The translations under genes and the position numbers were made by a program. Of a stretch of 64,000 nt of DNA, positions 27,873 to 36,165 are shown piece by piece. The stretch's first letter is position 1. Each line of letters opens with the position of its first letter. The stretch is taken from NCBI RefSeq assembly GCF_001544195.1, contig NZ_BCPY01000006.1, forward strand, positions 1 through 64,000, in the 5' to 3' direction. Below the pieces are notes generated by a model. It worked only from the letters and a program-made list of their open reading frames with translations, was not told the DNA's origin and ran no database searches. This DNA is from Tetragenococcus solitarius NBRC 100494. GTDB taxonomy: Bacteria > Bacillota > Bacilli > Lactobacillales > Enterococcaceae.

Positions 27873-27892
27873 AAGTTAGGATTTCTCCTAAC
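27873..27892. terminator. Small hairpin upstream of MFS gene
   Basis: GTTAGGA-TTTC-TCCTAAC flanked by A-rich and T-rich DNA. It could be a short terminator; no gene ends here, so its role is unclear. Confidence 0.4.
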
Positions 27893-27924
27893 TCTCAATG
27901 ATTTTTATTCAACTAACATTACAG

Positions 27925-28071
27925 AAAAGCAAGTAAGTATGAATTCATTTGAGAATGTAAGAATATCTATAGACACACCAAATAAGCTATGAGCTTTTGG
28001 CTATTCAATTTATCTAGTTAGATATTATTACGCTCAAAAACACACCACACTTTTCATTCATACTTGCTTTG
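27925..28071. repeat. Palindromic MITE-like element 1
   Basis: Terminal inverted repeats AAAGCAAGTA...TGAAT and ATTCATACTTGCTTT bound a 147-bp element. Inner segments TTTGAGAATGTAAGAATATCT and AGATATTATTACGCTCAAA are also complementary, so the whole folds into one long hairpin. No ORF. It lies in the 527-bp gene-free stretch 27756-28282. Confidence 0.6.
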
Positions 28072-28126
28072 TCCCAAATAATTCCTCTAAAACTTTACTA
28101 TATTTATCTTTCTATTGTCAATAAAA

Positions 28127-28236
28127 GTCGCTAGTAAATAGACTTAGAGTCATTTGTTTGTTTTAAAAATTAGCAAACAAAAACTTTTTTATCAAGACGT
28201 TTCACTCTATTAGTGCTTTACGATAGAACTAGCGAC
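28127..28236. repeat. Inverted-repeat element 2
   Basis: GTCGCTAGT (28127-28135) and ACTAGCGAC (28228-28236) are perfect inverted ends of a 110-bp stretch. Internal pairs AGAGT/ACTCT and TTTGTTTG/CAAACAAA extend the fold. No ORF. It stands just downstream of the leftward lipoprotein gene and could also act as its terminator region. Confidence 0.5.
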
Positions 28237-28282
28237 CATTAACTAAAGGTTCTTGTTTTGGTTTTTACTTATGCTAATTATT

Positions 28283-29233
28283 CTACCATTTATCTTTACG
28301 CACCTTTTGAAAACTTTCTTCTATTATTTCAGTATCCTCTGGATTTTCCTTTTTCAATCTCTCTGCTTCCTGACTACCTGCAGCTTCAGAGCTTTGTACC
28401 TGTACGTCCGGATCGTCAATGGAGTTAATATAGTCTGACGCTTCCTGCCATGCATCGTTAATGGCGTCATAGTACTCTTTTGCCTTTGCTTCGTCTTCTT
28501 CTGATTTATCTTCTGAAGATTCTTTTGTATCTTCGTCTTCATTGACTTCTGCACTATTTGGATACTCTTGCACATACTCTACCATATTTTTACTATCCAA
28601 ATCTTCATCTCCTGGGTTTTCCTCGAAATTTCTAGTGGCTAGAGATATCGTTCCTTCGTCATTATAGAAAAGATAATAAGTATCTCCCTCTATTTGTAGC
28701 GAATCATCGTATTCTTTATACTTTTCAATCTTCACTTCAGTATTTACCTTAACATCTCGTTTTTCTCCATTGTCTCCAAGAAGCGTCACTGTTTTTGTTG
28801 GAATTGACGTGATAGAAACCGGATAAAGCGAATGTTCCCCTCCGGTTAAATCAATGCTGATCTCTTTTCCATAATTATTCAAAGCCTTTATATCTACAGT
28901 AATATTTGGTGGTAAGTCATCCTGATTTGTTTCAAAAGTTTGGTGATGGATCGTTTTACCAGCAGGGTCTTTTCCTCCAATAAAATCATCAAGGTCTACA
29001 GCATAAGGAAATTCTTCTTTATCTTCTTTACTGCTACTTTCTTCTGTTATTGCTTCAGAAGTCGTTTCTTCTGTAGATGTTTCGCTGGCTAATTCAGAGC
29101 TAGAACTCTTTGAAGATTGAGCAGATGTTTCAATGGTACTAGAAGTTTCTGTTGCATCATTGGTTGCGGTTTCATTTGTTGAACAAGCAGAGAGAACCAA
29201 CAGACTAAAGAACAACATATAAACTTTTTTCAT
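28283..29233 (-). CDS. Lipoprotein with Ser/Thr-rich linker, unknown function
   Basis: Protein of 316 residues from ATG 29233. The N-terminal signal is hydrophobic with lipobox VLSAC (Cys at about 17), followed by a long Ser/Thr/Glu linker (about 20-75) as in surface lipoproteins, a predicted beta-rich domain (about 80-220) and an acidic, helical C-terminal tail rich in Glu, Asp and Lys. I do not recognise the family. ATG 29233 is preferred to GTG 29242, which overlaps the AAAGGATG site. The gene lies immediately to the left of the duplicated rplS-flank DNA. Confidence 0.75.
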   Translation of the reverse strand: MKKVYMLFFSLLVLSACSTNETATNDATETSSTIETSAQSSKSSSSELASETSTEETTSEAITEESSSKEDKEEFPYAVDLDDFIGGKDPAGKTIHHQTFETNQDDLPPNITVDIKALNNYGKEISIDLTGGEHSLYPVSITSIPTKTVTLLGDNGEKRDVKVNTEVKIEKYKEYDDSLQIEGDTYYLFYNDEGTISLATRNFEENPGDEDLDSKNMVEYVQEYPNSAEVNEDEDTKESSEDKSEEDEAKAKEYYDAINDAWQEASDYINSIDDPDVQVQSSEAAGSQEAERLKKENPEDTEIIEESFQKVRKDKW

Positions 29234-29324
29234 AATTTTCACATCCTTTAATTAAGTATAACATAAAGTATTTTTGTTAAAAATAATTAAGTAAGTCTAC
29301 ATACTTTAAATGCATCACGATTAT

Positions 29325-29607
29325 ACTCCTAAATTTAACACGCTAAGGAAGGCGTTCTGTCTCCTATTTAGCAAGTCTATCCTCTTCTTGCTAAATTCGG
29401 ACATCGTTTTGGTATTTTCCAGATCCATAAAGTAGTCAACTGACTATCTTTTTTCGCCCGATTTTGACTACCCAAGTAGTCAAAATGGGACAATCCAGGG
29501 TAAAAACGACACCTTTTTGCTTGTTTTTAAAAAAATGACAAACAAAAAAAACCTTGATAGACAAGGGTTCTCGCAATCCTATAAGGATACAGACAAACCA
29601 GAAATTT
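29325..29607. repeat. Direct repeat copy 1 (duplicate of rplS downstream flank)
   Basis: The 206 bp at 29402-29607 are nearly identical (about ten differences by eye) to 32135-32340, in the same orientation. The shared DNA contains a perfect TTTTGACTAC/GTAGTCAAAA hairpin, extra GTAGTCA words, and the rplS-type terminator hairpin CCTTG...CAAGG. Weaker similarity continues leftward to an AGGAGT ribosome-binding-like site near 29325, but here no gene follows it, only a 12-codon ORF. Confidence 0.85.
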
Positions 29608-29618
29608 GTTTTCTTCTT

Positions 29619-29810
29619 TTATTGATATACATTCTTTGTAGCTATAAAGATAAAGTAGATACATAAAACTGCAATAATAAGTAACATTACAAACGAACTA
29701 ATGGTTGCAATTAAAAAAATAACTTTACTTTTCTTAGTTATACCTATTAGCAGTAAAGCCAAGACGATAATGAAAAAAATCACATAAAAATAATTGAAAA
29801 AAAGTAACAA
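29619..29810 (-). CDS. Small membrane protein, hypothetical
   Basis: Protein of 63 residues made of two hydrophobic helices (about 5-24 and 29-56) with KKSK between them and a short polar tail. The start is TTG at 29810, six bases after a good GGAGG, which supports real translation. No homologue is recognised; small two-helix proteins of this kind can be toxins, holins or immunity proteins, but nothing here decides. It lies inside the AT-rich island between the two rplS-flank copies. Confidence 0.5.
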   Translation of the reverse strand: MLLFFNYFYVIFFIIVLALLLIGITKKSKVIFLIATISSFVMLLIIAVLCIYFIFIATKNVYQ

Positions 29811-30521
29811 CTCTAACCTCCATATTTAAAGCTTCTAAATGATTCCTTATTAATAAGGTGAATAGTTATCAACTCGAGTATGTTTAAAGGGTAACATAAT
29901 TTTGCAAAATTACCAAAGTTTTATTTTACTTTGGTAGTTTTTTCACTTAGCATTAATGATTTGCCTATTAATTTAGGCCACTCATAGTAGGCGTTAACCT
30001 AGCCAGTATTGAATATTGCGTTCGCAATTTTTAAGGGTAAGTGTCTTTATGGTTATGACTATAATTAATGTTGAAAAAATTGTTTACATAAGACTCAGTT
30101 TTTTTAAAATAAGAAAAAATAGTTTCTAAATTTTCACATTATATAATTTGTAAAATACGAAACATAATTATTTTCTTAGTTCAAGCAAATAAAAATAGTT
30201 TTTTTGTAATTGTATCTGTATATTAACTAAATTCTTTTAACTTCCAAACCTCGAAGTAAAAAATAACGATTTCTATTTAAAAGAATATTGAAAAATGCCC
30301 TATTCCTAATTTACAATTAAAAATTCTTCAAAATAGCGGAAATAATAAGTTTTCATAAAAACGTCGCCTAACCTAAAATATCATAGGGTTACAATTTTCA
30401 ACAAATTACGATGTTTTTTATAACGATTATTATTATATAATATCCAATTATAGAAACGAAAACTCCTGTTGTCCTACTAAAAATGGAATTTACGAAAGTC
30501 TTTGTTTTTTATAATACTGTA
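29811..30521. other. Gene-free AT-rich stretch of the island
   Basis: About 700 bp with no supportable gene. It contains a terminator-like hairpin CTACCAAAG/CTTTGGTAG (about 29912-29939), a small AATTGCG-TTCG hairpin near 30016-30033, and otherwise very AT-rich sequence. It looks like decayed DNA. Confidence 0.5.
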
Positions 30522-30543
30522 ATGACTAACCTACCTTAGTCAT
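30522..30543 (-). terminator. Hairpin at end of ArsD-like gene
   Basis: ATGACTAA/TTAGTCAT, perfect 8-bp stem overlapping the stop codon; T-run weak. Confidence 0.4.
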
Positions 30544-30865
30544 CCCCCTTCCTTTGGATAGTGATACCGATGTCAAGAAGTTCTGATAATTCTTCAATAG
30601 TAAATATCGAGCCAGATAGATATAACCTATCGTTTATCATCACTATTGGCAAACATGTAATATCTTTTGTTTCAAGTTCTCTTAACACTACATTATTTTG
30701 TAAGAAGGGTACAATGCTGCTATTTAAAATAAAAAGGTTGGTAATAAGTTCCTCTCCCTTAACTCTTTTGTAATGCTCTTTAAAAATGTTATCTTGGTTT
30801 AAAGAAGAAAAAGCTTCAAATGCATCCGAATTTTCTGACTTAAGTAAATAATATTCTATCTTCAT
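30536..30865 (-). CDS. ArsD-like thioredoxin-fold protein, divergent
   Basis: Protein of 109 residues from ATG 30865. The C-terminal half, with LQNNVVLRELETKDITCLPI and then NDRLYLSGSIFTIEELSELL, resembles the C-terminal part of ArsD (thioredoxin-like fold ending in a value-for-export segment and a short helix). The N-terminal CC pair and other metal-binding cysteines of ArsD are absent, so an arsenic metallochaperone role is unlikely. No ars genes are nearby. It follows a broken secreted-protein fragment and overlaps that gene's 3' end in the control region. Family call is tentative. Confidence 0.45.
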   Translation of the reverse strand: MKIEYYLLKSENSDAFEAFSSLNQDNIFKEHYKRVKGEELITNLFILNSSIVPFLQNNVVLRELETKDITCLPIVMINDRLYLSGSIFTIEELSELLDIGITIQRKGDD

Positions 30866-30884
30866 TGTCCTATAGTCACCACCC

Positions 30885-31235
30885 CTACTTAGAACTAACT
30901 GTGCCATAACCAAACCCATTCAGAACTTGTGCTCTTAAACTAACAACACGGTATTTTCTAGCTCCGTTATAAGAAAAATAGATACCTTCACTGTAAGAAT
31001 AGGAAGCAGGAATGTTAACACTTTGAGTATAATTACGTATGTTCCTTAAATTTAATTGTACATCAATTTTAGTCATTGGAGAATTAGTACTTGAAATAAT
31101 ATATTCCGTCCCTCCCATATTTCTTTTGTTTGAAAGTCTTTCAGCTGCTTCATTTCGATTCCAATGTCCTATGCACGGGTGTGTAGCTCCAACACACTTA
31201 ATCCTGATTCTGAAATGACAGTGAAAGAGCTCGGT
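30885..31235 (-). pseudogene. Fragment of a probable secreted protein
   Basis: An open frame runs from a stop near 31236 to 30885 and encodes about 115 residues, ending in a beta-strand-rich part (TKIDVQLNLRNIRNY, then KYRVVSLRAQVLNGFG). The only in-frame start codon is ATG 31118, which has no clear function as a start and would drop a coherent upstream stretch containing KCVGATHPCIGHWNRNEAA. The N-terminal signal peptide expected of this kind of protein is missing. I read it as a 5'-truncated gene; identity is unknown. Confidence 0.45.
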
Positions 31236-31291
31236 TTAAAGTTCGGACTCATAGTCCATGGGACTTTGTTCGAGTTTTCTTTCACTTTTCA
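31221..31291. other. Complex inverted repeat
   Basis: AGTGAAAGA (31221-31229) pairs with TCTTTCACT (31279-31287), and within it GGACT/AGTCC and AAGT/ACTT pair as well. It sits exactly where the secreted-protein fragment loses its 5' part, so may mark a rearrangement junction. Confidence 0.5.
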
Positions 31292-31304
31292 CTATAAACT
31301 AAAA

Positions 31305-31345
31305 TAGAGGGTAAAATCACCCGTCGATGATCTTACCCTCTAATT
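31305..31345 (-). terminator. Intrinsic terminator after the repeat pseudogene
   Basis: TAGAGGGTAA/TTACCCTCTA, 10-bp stem with a T-rich tail on the minus strand. Confidence 0.75.
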
Positions 31346-31370
31346 TTAATATGTTTAATTCTCTAGCACC

Positions 31371-32010
31371 CTAGTTTAAATTTTTTATTAATTTTCCGAC
31401 CTTTATTTTTCGATAATCAAACCCAATTTCAGTCATTAATTCCTCCCAATTTTTATTTGTTCTCCTCAAGATTGTTATCGGAGAAGGCAAATTAGGATTT
31501 TTACTTTGCTTTCGAAATTCTGTCATTGAAAGAGATTCTTTTAAGCCTAAATAATAAATTTCATTTTTCAATTCTTCTAATAACTGAAAATCGCTTATTT
31601 GTTTTTTGTCATCCATATTTTTAAATAAAAACCAGACGTCTCCAAATCTTTTTTTTAATGTAGACAAACTCGGTAAATCTTTACCTACAACTCTTTCTCA
31701 TATTTTCTTTGTGATTTTATATTGTTCTCCTTGATAAATTTTGTAGCCAATTCTTTTAGTTTTACGTCTGATATCTTATTCCAGCGAAATCGATCAAAAT
31801 AAGGCCTACCTAACCCTTCTAATAATTAATCCCAAGAACCATACTTTTCTGAAATGAACCAAGTACTAGGGGCTTCTTTAGAATGTTTGGTTAAAGCTTC
31901 TTGATAATCTCGAGTAGTAACAATATTATATTTTTCTATAAAATCATTAATTAATAAAGCTAATTCCAGATTGTTTTTACCTTTCCAAATATTTTTTTAT
32001 TTTGTCCCAT
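31371..32010 (-). pseudogene. Decayed homing-endonuclease-associated repeat protein
   Basis: An ATG at 32010 behind TTAGGAGT opens a frame that is broken three times: a frameshift after about ten codons, an in-frame TAA after GSWD, and another frameshift before the 98-residue remnant at 31371-31667. Reading across the breaks gives three related repeats: APSTWFISEKYGSWD..LLEGLG, LPSLSTLKKRFGDVWFLFKNM and LPSPITILRRTNKNWEELMTEIG. This is the HNH/homing-endonuclease-associated repeat pattern, probably DNA binding. No nuclease domain is present. Confidence 0.65.
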
Positions 32011-32018
32011 ACAATTGT

Positions 32019-32340
32019 ACTCCTAAGTTTATTTCGTCAAGTAACGCGTTCTAACTTCTTTTTACCATTGAAGTACCTGCAATGGTATTTTTTCGATTTT
32101 ATCATCCCGGACTCAACTTTTTGATAAATCCGGTCATCGTTTTGGTCTTTTGCAGATCCATAAAGTAGTCAACTGACTATCTTTTTTTCGCCTGATTTTG
32201 ACTACCCAAGCAGTCAAAATGGGACAATCCAGGGTAAAAACGACACCTTTTTGCTTGTTTTTAAAAAATGACAAACAAAAAAACCCTTGATAGACAAGGG
32301 TTTTCGCAATCCTATAAGGATACAGACAATCCAGAAATTT
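32019..32340. repeat. Direct repeat copy 2 (rplS downstream flank)
   Basis: Partner of the copy at 29325-29607. The near-identical core (32135-32340) starts exactly at the rplS stop codon and includes the rplS terminator hairpin (CCCTTG...CAAGGG, about 32283-32302) and the TTTTGACTAC hairpin. Weaker similarity extends to the ribosome binding site of the decayed repeat-protein gene. Confidence 0.85.
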
Positions 32341-32689
32341 AGCTTCTGCGTCTTTCTGGAATACGTGCTGCTTTTCCGTGAAGGTTACGTAAGTAGTACA
32401 ATTTCGCACGACGAACAAGACCATGACGGATAACTTCGATTTTATCAACACGTGGTGTATGAAGTGGGAAAGTACGTTCCACGCCTACGCCGGACGAAAC
32501 TTTGCGTACTGTATAAGTTTCGCTAATGCCAGCGCCGCGACGTTTGATAACGACACCTTCAAAAACTTGGATACGTTCACGTGAACCTTCAACAACTTTA
32601 GCGTGAACTCGAACTGTGTCTCCCGGACGAAAGTCTGGAATATCAGTACGTAACTGTTCTTTGGTTAATTCTTGTAACAATGGATCCAT
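32339..32689 (-). CDS. rplS: 50S ribosomal protein L19
   Basis: Ribosomal protein of 116 residues at the 30S-50S interface. The sequence is canonical from [24 protein letters not shown] through [38 protein letters not shown] to [20 protein letters not shown]. It is normally the last gene of the rpsP-rimM-trmD-rplS group, but here no trmD lies upstream; asd is next instead, so it is transcribed from its own promoter. Its downstream flank is duplicated 2.7 kb away. Confidence 0.97.
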   Translation of the reverse strand: MDPLLQELTKEQLRTDIPDFRPGDTVRVHAKVVEGSRERIQVFEGVVIKRRGAGISETYTVRKVSSGVGVERTFPLHTPRVDKIEVIRHGLVRRAKLYYLRNLHGKAARIPERRRS

Positions 32690-32817
32690 TTTACATTCTC
32701 CTTATTCCCAAATACTCATAAGAGCCTGCTCTTAGCGGAATATTGTAATAGTTGAGCAATTCACTCACTGGAGTATACTATCATACCTTATTCTTAATGT
32801 AAAGAATTTTCTCGTTC

Positions 32818-33870
32818 TCAAATCTTTACTAAATCCAGCTCGTGCAGGCTTTCTGCGATTTGTACTGAATTCCAAGCTGCCCCTTTTAATAAATTATCTG
32901 AAACCACCCACATATGATAACCATTTGTCACATCTAAGTCCTGACGAATGCGTCCTACAAAGGTGTCTTTCTTTCCTACGCTATTCATTGCTTGCGGATA
33001 GATTTGCTGGCTAGGATCATCTTCTAACACGACGCCAGGTGCATCCTCTAAACAAGCACGTAGATCAGCAACAGAAACTTCCTTTTCTGTTTCAATATAA
33101 ATGGACTCTGAGTGACCTGTGATGACAGGAATGCGAACACATGTCGCTGACACTTTTATTTGGTCGTCTTCCATAATTTTTTTGGTTTCATTGACCATTT
33201 TCCATTCTTCTTTGGTGTAATCTTTGTCCGCAAATTCATCAATTTGGGCTAGAGCATTAAAAGCTAACGGATAATGTTTTTTATCACTAGCTACAGGCAA
33301 AATTCCTGTGGTTAAATCTTCCGGTAATTTTCCATCCAGTATTTCTCTGCTTTGCTGTTTAACCTCTTCTATTGCCTTTGCACCAGCTCCAGAGACAGCT
33401 TGGTAAGTCGATACAATCACACGACCAATGCCCGCTAATTTTTTGATTGGTTCGAGTGCAACCATCATTTGAATCGTTGAACAGTTCGGATTGGCAATGA
33501 TTCCCTGATGTTTTTTTAACGCTTCTTTATTGACTTCAGGTACGACCAAAGGTACATCATCTACCATACGAAATTGACTCGTATTATCCACGACAACAGC
33601 GCCCCGTTTAACTGCTTCAGGCGCAAATTTTTGTGAAATACTGCCGCCTGCGCTAAAAATCGCAATATCTATATCATCAAAAGATTCTGGGACAAGTTCT
33701 TCAACAAAAAGTCCTTCTCCTTTAAATAAGAGTTTGCGGCCAGCTGAGCGTTTTGAAGCAAGTAATTTTACATTTTTAAGAGGTAAATTGGTTTGTTCTA
33801 ACATTTCGATTAGTTTGGTTCCAACAGCGCCTGTTGCTCCAACAACTGCTACGTTATATCCATCGTTCAT
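32818..33870 (-). CDS. asd: Aspartate-semialdehyde dehydrogenase
   Basis: Makes L-aspartate 4-semialdehyde from aspartyl phosphate with NADPH, the branch point to lysine, diaminopimelate, threonine and methionine. Length 350. NADP motif [11 protein letters not shown] at 10-20; catalytic Cys130 in [12 protein letters not shown]; the base His in [12 protein letters not shown] near 245. Single gene with a GGAAGCGG site. No dapA or lysC adjoins it. Confidence 0.95.
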   Translation of the reverse strand: MNDGYNVAVVGATGAVGTKLIEMLEQTNLPLKNVKLLASKRSAGRKLLFKGEGLFVEELVPESFDDIDIAIFSAGGSISQKFAPEAVKRGAVVVDNTSQFRMVDDVPLVVPEVNKEALKKHQGIIANPNCSTIQMMVALEPIKKLAGIGRVIVSTYQAVSGAGAKAIEEVKQQSREILDGKLPEDLTTGILPVASDKKHYPLAFNALAQIDEFADKDYTKEEWKMVNETKKIMEDDQIKVSATCVRIPVITGHSESIYIETEKEVSVADLRACLEDAPGVVLEDDPSQQIYPQAMNSVGKKDTFVGRIRQDLDVTNGYHMWVVSDNLLKGAAWNSVQIAESLHELDLVKI

Positions 33871-34017
33871 TTAAAACCGCTTCCTTTTTCTCTTTTCGTT
33901 ATTTTAATTATTTTAACATATAGCATACAAATTACTAGTTTATAATTTAGAAATTTTTTATTTAGCTAACAAAATTCCTTATTTAAAGGAAAAAGTCGAT
34001 TATTAGTGTTTTTTATT

Positions 34018-34156
34018 TGTGAAATACCCCTAGTTTCGGCTATAATTATAGAAGAAGAATTTTGGGGAAGATTCTTCGCAATGTGTATTGGATTAACTTC
34101 CTTTATTCAAGCAAAAAAGGCAAGGGCGCTCTACATAAAACCTTGTCTTTTTTGCT
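34018..34156 (+). ncRNA. Candidate short plus-strand transcript
   Basis: TTGTGA-18-TATAAT (TATAAT at 34041-34046) faces right. About 7 bases later comes a GAAGAAT/ATTCTTC hairpin (34054-34077), then a 15-bp terminator stem GCAAAAAAGGCAAGG (34111-34125) with its partner (34141-34155). The resulting RNA would be about 105 nt with no ORF worth naming. The terminator stem also serves the leftward neopullulanase gene, so its presence alone is not proof of an sRNA. Confidence 0.35.
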
Positions 34157-34158
34157 TT
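34111..34158. terminator. Bidirectional terminator after neopullulanase
   Basis: Fifteen-bp stem with a single G-T position, described with the candidate RNA; T-rich on both strands. Confidence 0.8.
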
Positions 34159-34165
34159 TTTTATA

Positions 34166-35926
34166 CTATTTTTTTAAAATAAGAAATCCTTTTGCAAACA
34201 CGGTATTTGTTTGCCCTTTTTGTTCACTTAAATTAGACAAAAGGACCTGACCCTCTCTTGGCAAAGGAATGGTTTTTTTGCCGGTATTAAAAATCGCTTG
34301 GAGAGTTTTTCCGTTTAATTGACGTTTTAAAATAAGTAAACCTGCTTGCTCATCAACTTCCCGCCAAATCGTCTCTCCTTGACTAAGGATTTCTTGCCAA
34401 TTTTTACGCAAGGCAATGAGTCTTTTGACAAACTGCAGCAAGTCTTGATCTTGTTCATCCTGCTGCCAAACCATACATTTACGACACTCAGGATCTGCTC
34501 CTCCGGTCAGACCTATCTCATCTCCGTAATATAAGCAGGGGACGCCTGGCTGTAGGTAGGTAAACGCCATGACTTGCTTCATTAAATCTTTATCTTCGCC
34601 TGCTTCTGTGAGTAAACGCGGTGTATCATGCGAATCCAGGATATTAAACTGGAGCTGATTGGTTTGAGCTCGGTATAACATCAGTTGTTGATTAAGCGCC
34701 ACAACCATAGAGTTCAAAGAAAGACGTTTTTTAATAAAATAACCTAAGATAGCATCTGTGTAGGCATAGTTCATGACTGCATGAAACTCATCTCCTTCCA
34801 GCCAGCTTTGCGCAGAATGCCAGATTTCACCTAAAATGTAAAAATCTTTTTTGGTTTTGTCACAAACCTGACGAAACTTTTTCCAAAAATGATGATCTAC
34901 CTCGTTTGCAACGTCTAAGCGCCAGGCATCAATATCAAAAGTTTCAATCCAGTATTTCGCTGTCTCTAGTAGATACTCTTGAACTTCTGGATTGGCCGTA
35001 TTTAGTTTGGGCATATGCGGAGTAAAAGCAAAGGTATCATAGGTGATATCATAAGCTTCTTCAAAATCGTCTGTTTCCTTGAATGTTGCTGGAAACTTAT
35101 GGATATGAAACCAATCGGCATACTTTGAATTTTTTCCATTGACTAATACATCTTGCCACTGGGGCGACCGGTCTCCCATGTGATTGAAAACCGCATCCAG
35201 CATGACTTTTATTCCTCTTTTATGACACTCGTCCACCAATTTTTTAAAGAGGCTTTCATCCCCAAAATCTGGATCAATTTTACGATAATCTATTGTATCG
35301 TATTTATGGTTGGAATAAGCTTTAAAAATGGGGCATAAATAGATACCGTTAATGCCTAAATCGACCAAATAATCTAAATGATCGATAATTCCCTGCAAGT
35401 CGCCCCCAAAGTAATCTTTGCGCCCTGGCGTTTTTTCATTCCAAGAAAGCGTTCCTTTTGGATCATTGGTCGGATCCCCGTTAGCAAAACGCTCAGGAAA
35501 AATCTGATACCAAACCGTCTTTTTTACCCACTCAGGTGCTTTAAAGCGATCGATTTCATGAAAATAAGGAAAACGAAAATATAAGTGAGGAAGTGCTAGT
35601 ACATCCTCTGATAAAGGATACAGACCTTGGTCGCCATAAAAAAATTGCTGATGATCTTTTCCTGTTATTGCAAAGGCATAAGTCAACCGGTTAAAAGGCG
35701 CCCTAACAGAAATAAACCAATAATCATAAATGTCGGTTGATAACTTTTTCCTCATTTCTACGGGTTCTTTTCTTTGCCCTTTTTCTACTAAATAAGGGTC
35801 TCCCCAAATAAGCTTTACGCGTGAAACATCTTCTTTAGCGGTCCGCAGACGTAGATGTAAGACGTCTTTTTCATAAAGGTAAGCAAATTCACTTTCCGGA
35901 CGATGGTAAATTGCTGCTGTATTCAT
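34166..35926 (-). CDS. GH13 neopullulanase/maltogenic amylase-like glycosidase
   Basis: Cytoplasmic glycoside hydrolase of 586 residues, subfamily GH13_20 (neopullulanase, cyclomaltodextrinase, maltogenic amylase). N-terminal CBM34-like beta domain (about 1-120), then the barrel with DAVFNHMGD, the nucleophile segment WRLDVANEVDH, the acid/base GEIWHSA and the transition-state Asp in ILDSHDTPR. It hydrolyses cyclodextrins, pullulan or maltodextrins. No signal peptide. ATG 35926 is 8 bases after AAAGGAG; the longer frame starts inside the promoter. Single gene. Confidence 0.9.
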   Translation of the reverse strand: MNTAAIYHRPESEFAYLYEKDVLHLRLRTAKEDVSRVKLIWGDPYLVEKGQRKEPVEMRKKLSTDIYDYWFISVRAPFNRLTYAFAITGKDHQQFFYGDQGLYPLSEDVLALPHLYFRFPYFHEIDRFKAPEWVKKTVWYQIFPERFANGDPTNDPKGTLSWNEKTPGRKDYFGGDLQGIIDHLDYLVDLGINGIYLCPIFKAYSNHKYDTIDYRKIDPDFGDESLFKKLVDECHKRGIKVMLDAVFNHMGDRSPQWQDVLVNGKNSKYADWFHIHKFPATFKETDDFEEAYDITYDTFAFTPHMPKLNTANPEVQEYLLETAKYWIETFDIDAWRLDVANEVDHHFWKKFRQVCDKTKKDFYILGEIWHSAQSWLEGDEFHAVMNYAYTDAILGYFIKKRLSLNSMVVALNQQLMLYRAQTNQLQFNILDSHDTPRLLTEAGEDKDLMKQVMAFTYLQPGVPCLYYGDEIGLTGGADPECRKCMVWQQDEQDQDLLQFVKRLIALRKNWQEILSQGETIWREVDEQAGLLILKRQLNGKTLQAIFNTGKKTIPLPREGQVLLSNLSEQKGQTNTVFAKGFLILKK

Positions 35927-35957
35927 GATTGACTCTCCTTTGAAATTTTGTATAAAA

Positions 35958-35983
35958 AGATGGCGCTTACACAAACCATTATA
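35958..35983 (-). promoter_or_regulatory. Neopullulanase -10 box and cre-like site
   Basis: TATAAT (35978-35983, minus strand) is followed after 6 bases by TGTAAGCGCCATCT (35958-35971), which matches the CcpA cre consensus TGWAANCGNTNWCA at all but two positions. A site just after the transcription start would give carbon catabolite repression. Confidence 0.5.
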
Positions 35984-36084
35984 CCTTAGTTTTTCCTAGA
36001 AAAAAATTTTCATTATTTATCCTGCCTCTTCTTTTTTATATTTATTGAAAAAGGCTTAAGAATCCTTGATCCCGCGTCTTAGCG

Positions 36085-36113
36085 TTGAATTATGCAAAAA
36101 GGTGTGCTACGCT
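36085..36113 (+). promoter_or_regulatory. Promoter of the MacB-like ABC gene
   Basis: TTGAAT (36085-36090), 17-bp spacer, TACGCT (36108-36113). Confidence 0.45.
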
Positions 36114-36165
36114 TTGAAAATAAATGAAACGTTTTTTCATTATTTCCAATTGAAGGAGAATGAAC

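Noticed and set aside
29402-29607. Insertion sequence terminal repeats
   Set aside because: The copies are direct, not inverted, and no transposase or remnant of one is visible between them.
32134-32451. ORF of 105 codons overlapping rplS
   Set aside because: It runs through the L19 coding region in another frame and the duplicated terminator; the shared part exists only as non-coding flank in copy 1.
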